Source: Saccharopolyspora indica
Lineage (GTDB): Bacteria; Actinomycetota; Actinomycetes; Mycobacteriales; Pseudonocardiaceae
Length of the DNA stretch: 64,000 nt
Assembly (NCBI RefSeq): GCF_027853965.1
Contig: NZ_JAQGLB010000003.1
Coordinates: 248,001-312,000 of the forward strand
Direction: 5' to 3'
Every line of letters starts with the position of its first letter. Within the stretch, counting starts at the first letter, position 1. Below, in pieces: positions 61,369 through 64,000 of this stretch. Under the pieces are notes generated by a model, which was not told the DNA's origin, ran no database searches, and was given only the letters and a program-made list of their open reading frames with translations. A program made the position numbers and the translations under genes.

Positions 61369-62055
61369 TCAGCGCTTCCCCACCTCCGCGAGCGCATCAG
61401 CCAAGCTGGTCATGTTGTCGACCACAGCGTCCGCGCGGACAAACCGCTCTGCCTTGCCCGGCTTATTGGCGTAGGCGATGCACGGCATCCCCACGGCCCG
61501 GCACGCCTCGATGTCCGTCAACGAGTCGCCAACGAGAACCGCCTCACCCGGCGAGAGTTCGAGATCATCTAGCGCGCGGACGAGCGGCTCGGGGTTCGGC
61601 TTCATCCTGTCCGGGTGCCCCAAAGCCCTGCCAATCACGGGCGAAACGACTTCACCGAGCCCCTGAATTCTCAGGAAGACGTCTACGGCTTCCTTCGCGT
61701 TGTTGCTCACGATGCCCACTCGCATGCCCGATTCCAGGGAAGTTCGCAGCGCCGCGACGCCGGCCAGATTGGGCACCGAGACCTGCACCGCGGACAGCTC
61801 CGCATTCAGCAGCGCTTGGTCGACTTCACGAGTCAGGTTCGGCCGCAAGCCGACACTCCGGCGGAGCACCTCCATCGGGTCGTCCGTGTCGAGGTCGATC
61901 CGCTCCCCCGTCTCAGCTTCCACCAAGTCGCCCAGCTGTACCGCAATCCGGCCTGCTGGAAGGCCAGCAAAAACATCGCAGAGAGGTCCGTCGAAGTCGA
62001 ACAGGACAGCCGAAACCCGACCGAGCACGGCCGTGAGGTCACCGCGAGCTGTCAT
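61369..62055 (-). CDS. HAD-superfamily hydrolase
   Basis: 228 residues from ATG 62055, overlapping the GntR stop as ATGA. Motif I DFDGP with Asp20 and Asp22, motif II in VGIVSNNA, and motif IV VGDSLTDIEA. Phosphatase of the phosphoglycolate-phosphatase-like subgroup. It is co-transcribed with the GntR regulator of the element; its substrate is unknown. Confidence 0.85.
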   Translation of the reverse strand: MTARGDLTAVLGRVSAVLFDFDGPLCDVFAGLPAGRIAVQLGDLVEAETGERIDLDTDDPMEVLRRSVGLRPNLTREVDQALLNAELSAVQVSVPNLAGVAALRTSLESGMRVGIVSNNAKEAVDVFLRIQGLGEVVSPVIGRALGHPDRMKPNPEPLVRALDDLELSPGEAVLVGDSLTDIEACRAVGMPCIAYANKPGKAERFVRADAVVDNMTSLADALAEVGKR

Positions 62056-62897
62056 CCCGCGAAATCCCTTGCAACCGTGGACCAAACGCTGTCGAACCAC
62101 CGCTGAGCCTCAGCGATGTACTGGTTACCGAGGGACGTCTCGTCCTCGACGGACGCGAAGTGGAACAACGTCGCGTCCTTCCCCATCAAGTCGAAGATCG
62201 GGACCGGCGCCCCGTTGATCGGCACAGGGTGCTCAACGACGGGGTAGAAGCCGAAGAACGCCTCTTCGCCGTTGAGCAAGTACAGCTTGAACAGCGGCAC
62301 GCCTCGGTACACCCGCACTTTCGCAGTCGCGGACCGCACCAGCTCAAGGTCGGCGAGTTCCTGAACGGTGTCGGTGATCGCCTGAACGGACCTCTCCGAG
62401 ATCCGTTCCATGCGCTTCCTGACCTCGGCGGAGTCATCCCCGTCAGGCGCCAGTGACGGCAGCCCCGTCGGCGCTGTCAGATCCGGAAGCAGGATCCGAA
62501 TCGTGAGTTCATCGGGCGTCACCCTGCCCAGGCGGATCTTGTCCAGGGGTTCCTGCAGAGCTCCGTACAGCGTTTCGCCCGAGAACCCCGCAAAGTCGAT
62601 CGCGACCTTCGCCCCTTTGAACGCCTCTTCAACGTGCGGGCGGAGACCGACTGCGCGCTCGGTGCGCTGGCGGACGAACGAGCCCTTCCCCTGCCGGGAG
62701 ACGACCAGGCCCTCATCTCGAAGCACTCCGATCGCTTTCTGGACCGTCATCGGTGACACACCGAACCGCTCTGCTAGCTCACCGTACGACGGGAGCCGAT
62801 CACCCGGTTCGAGCTTCCGAGTGCGGATTGCGGCACGCAAAGAGTTGGCTACCTGCTGAAACGGCGGCCGTGGGTCGTCCGGGTCCAAGGCGTCCAT
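62052..62897 (-). CDS. GntR-family regulator of the integrative element
   Basis: 281 residues from ATG 62897. N-terminal winged helix (PGDRLPSYGELAERFGVSPMTVQKAIGVL) and a UTRA-like C-terminal domain. TACGAT, read on the minus strand at 62909-62904, lies 6 bases before the ATG, implying a leaderless mRNA. Actinomycete integrative elements often carry a GntR repressor of transfer genes, as KorSA in pSAM2. Three copies of a 15-base motif lie between it and the excisionase-like gene. Confidence 0.88.
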   Translation of the reverse strand: MDALDPDDPRPPFQQVANSLRAAIRTRKLEPGDRLPSYGELAERFGVSPMTVQKAIGVLRDEGLVVSRQGKGSFVRQRTERAVGLRPHVEEAFKGAKVAIDFAGFSGETLYGALQEPLDKIRLGRVTPDELTIRILLPDLTAPTGLPSLAPDGDDSAEVRKRMERISERSVQAITDTVQELADLELVRSATAKVRVYRGVPLFKLYLLNGEEAFFGFYPVVEHPVPINGAPVPIFDLMGKDATLFHFASVEDETSLGNQYIAEAQRWFDSVWSTVARDFAG

Positions 62898-62919
62898 GCC
62901 TTGATCGTACCGCACCCTG

Positions 62920-62997
62920 CTAGCCCAGATGGCTGAACTACTCCGGACTCACAGCTGTACTAGCAATGCTGGCTTGACTCTACTAGCAGAGCTGGCT
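62920..62997. repeat. Three CTAGC-N5-TGGCT direct repeats
   Basis: Copies at 62920-62934, 62960-62974 and 62983-62997, all in the same orientation. The first lies over the expected promoter of the GntR gene, the second touches the -35 of the rightward promoter, and the third fills the spacer between its -35 and -10. They are likely repressor sites, presumably for the GntR protein. Confidence 0.6.
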
Positions 62998-63002
62998 ACC
63001 TT
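62974..63002 (+). promoter_or_regulatory. Promoter of the excisionase-like gene
   Basis: TTGACT (62974-62979), 17-base spacer, TACCTT (62997-63002). Close to the sigma-70 consensus and intertwined with the repeat array, so it should be strongly repressible. The transcript would have a leader of about 95 bases before the ATG at 63104. Confidence 0.6.
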
Positions 63003-63103
63003 CTCTGGTGTCGCGGTCGTCTCGATAACTGCGGCAGACACCAGAAAGCCCCGGTGGTGCGGCAACACCAGCCGGGGCGCACATCAGAGGTTGGAGGCCA
63101 AAG

Positions 63104-63367
63104 ATGCCGGACCAGGGTAGGCGGTACTACCGGGTCAAGGAAGTCGCGGACCTGTTCGACGTCTCGGTGAACACGATCTACCGGGCGATCGACTCGAAGC
63201 AGCTGACCGCGCTGAAGATCGGCGAGGGCAAGGGCGCCTACCGCGTGCCGGACTACGCGGTGGCCGCGTTCGAGAAGGCCTGCACGCAGGCCGCGCACGA
63301 GGACCACGCGATCAGCTCGGCGCCGATGGCCGAGGTTGAGGGCATCGAGCTGGGAGAGGCGGCCTGA
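63104..63367 (+). CDS. Excisionase-like helix-turn-helix protein
   Basis: 87 residues from ATG 63104 (TTGGAGG upstream). The MerR/Xis-type winged helix YRVKEVADLFDVSVNTIYRAIDSKQL covers residues 9-34, then GKGAYRVPDYAVAAF. Such proteins direct excision or act as small regulators. It is the first gene of the rightward operon of the element. Confidence 0.82.
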   Translation: MPDQGRRYYRVKEVADLFDVSVNTIYRAIDSKQLTALKIGEGKGAYRVPDYAVAAFEKACTQAAHEDHAISSAPMAEVEGIELGEAA

Positions 63368-63369
63368 CC

Positions 63370-63816
63370 ATGCAGAACTTCGAGAGTGACTCCGTAACCA
63401 TCGACCGCCAGGCCGGGGCGATCGACCCCGAGTACTTCGCGCTGCAGATCCGCAGGGCCTTCGGCACGGAGGCCGGCCCGGAGGGGTACATGGACGACCC
63501 GCTGGCGGACGTCGCCGACCCGGGTCAGGACGAGCTGCTGGCGGAGTTCGCGTCGTTGGCGACGCACCCCGAGGTGGTGGCGGCGGGTCTCGCGGTGACC
63601 GAGGCCGAGGCCGCGGTCATGGAGGCCGAGGACGCCAGCGTGACCGACGAGCTGGCGATGCGGCGGCTGGACAAGGCGCGCGCCGCGGAGCGCCAGGTGC
63701 TGGTGACCCTGCAGCGGCGGCGGGCGATGGCCCACACCGAGCGGGCGGTGACGCGGGTGGCGCAGGTCGTTCCGATGCGCCGGTTCGCGGTGCTCGAGGG
63801 GGGTGCGGCGGCATGA
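63370..63816 (+). CDS. Hypothetical protein of the integrative element
   Basis: 148 residues from ATG 63370, two bases after the excisionase-like stop. Rich in Ala, Glu and Arg with a long predicted helix in residues 55-130. No family recognised. Overlaps the next gene as ATGA, so it belongs to the same operon. Confidence 0.7.
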   Translation: MQNFESDSVTIDRQAGAIDPEYFALQIRRAFGTEAGPEGYMDDPLADVADPGQDELLAEFASLATHPEVVAAGLAVTEAEAAVMEAEDASVTDELAMRRLDKARAAERQVLVTLQRRRAMAHTERAVTRVAQVVPMRRFAVLEGGAAA

Positions 63817-64000
63817 CCTACTTGAACCTGGTGAGCGCCCACATCGTCCCCGGCGGGGTCTCGGTGCCGAGCGTGTCCGTGAGCGTCCGCGGCGCCACCT
63901 ACAACCTCCCGGCCCCGCAGTACACGGTGGACGGCCCGGTGGTCGTGTACCCGTTCGCCGAGGCAGATGAGGAGGGGCACTCGATCCGGATCCGGCTCGA
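63813..64000 (+). CDS. Hypothetical protein, truncated by the window edge
   Basis: ATG 63813 overlaps the previous stop. The visible 62 residues (MTYLNLVSAHIVPGGVSVPS onward) are strand-forming and not recognised. The gene runs off the right end. Confidence 0.6.
   Translation, partial: MTYLNLVSAHIVPGGVSVPSVSVSVRGATYNLPAPQYTVDGPVVVYPFAEADEEGHSIRIRL

Noticed and set aside
62920-62997. CRISPR-like direct repeats
   Set aside because: Only three 15-base units with uneven spacing, intertwined with promoters and without cas genes; better explained as operators.

Overview
The window is high-GC actinomycete DNA. GTG and TTG starts, GTGA and ATGA overlaps, F420- and mycothiol-type enzymes, a malonate (mat) operon and a serine-integrase-free integrative-element module all fit a filamentous actinobacterium. 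A Pseudonocardiaceae genome, perhaps Saccharopolyspora, is my best guess, but no rRNA or marker gene fixes it. No complete rRNA, tRNA or CRISPR array was seen.

Layout. (1) 0.1-13.2 kb is a small-molecule gene cluster. A minus-strand operon holds a radical SAM protein, PLP aminotransferase, ThDP enzyme, SRPBCC protein, KASIII-like enzyme, two ACPs, HMG-CoA-synthase-like enzyme and ECH1-type crotonase. A divergent plus-strand operon holds a P450, an FAD monooxygenase and an NmrA-type reductase. No PKS or NRPS module lies in the window. (2) 13.2-17.6 kb is a malonate uptake and activation operon (MatC-like carrier, crotonase, MatB) facing an IclR regulator. (3) 17.9-25.1 kb carries a class V aminotransferase, a stretch of broken genes (HIT, enolase superfamily, P450, amidohydrolase) beside a flavodoxin-type reductase, and a PadR-controlled vanillate-demethylase-like set (VanA, VanB, AAHS transporter). 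(4) 25.3-37.5 kb carries an LLM oxidoreductase, an MFS exporter with TetR, and a 3-amino-4-hydroxybenzoate-type pathway (aspartokinase, GriI-like aldolase, GriH-like cyclase) with flavin enzymes, an arylamine N-acetyltransferase, an acyl-CoA ligase and a Tam-like methyltransferase. (5) 38-45 kb is a peptide/nickel-type ABC importer followed by an amidohydrolase and a MaoC-like hydratase. (6) 45-51.5 kb has a LuxR regulator with an adenylation-domain-like N-terminus, an XRE / MAB_1171c-like / ImmA trio, a DsbA-like mycothiol enzyme, an SDR relic and a DUF389 protein. (7) 52.3-60.4 kb is a second ABC importer in one tight operon with a luciferase-like monooxygenase, CMD and AhpD-fold proteins and a VOC protein, the arrangement known from the KPN_01854-01858 / Avi_7169-7170 families. 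(8) 60.4-64 kb starts with transposase and integrase relics and then the left end of an integrative element (HAD hydrolase, GntR regulator, excisionase-like protein).

The strongest overall structure is a family of copies of the 3' end of a tRNA-Pro(GGG), with its downstream terminator, at about 17.7, 25.2, 51.9 and 61.1 kb, plus a partial flank copy at 60.4 kb. All lie in the same orientation and they partition the window into blocks. I read the region as an accretion hotspot: successive elements integrated at one tRNA-Pro gene, whose intact copy would lie to the right of the window. The catabolic and biosynthetic modules would then be island cargo. Operator-like inverted or direct repeats sit in the promoters of several modules (P450, mat, van, TetR/MFS, LuxR, GntR/xis).
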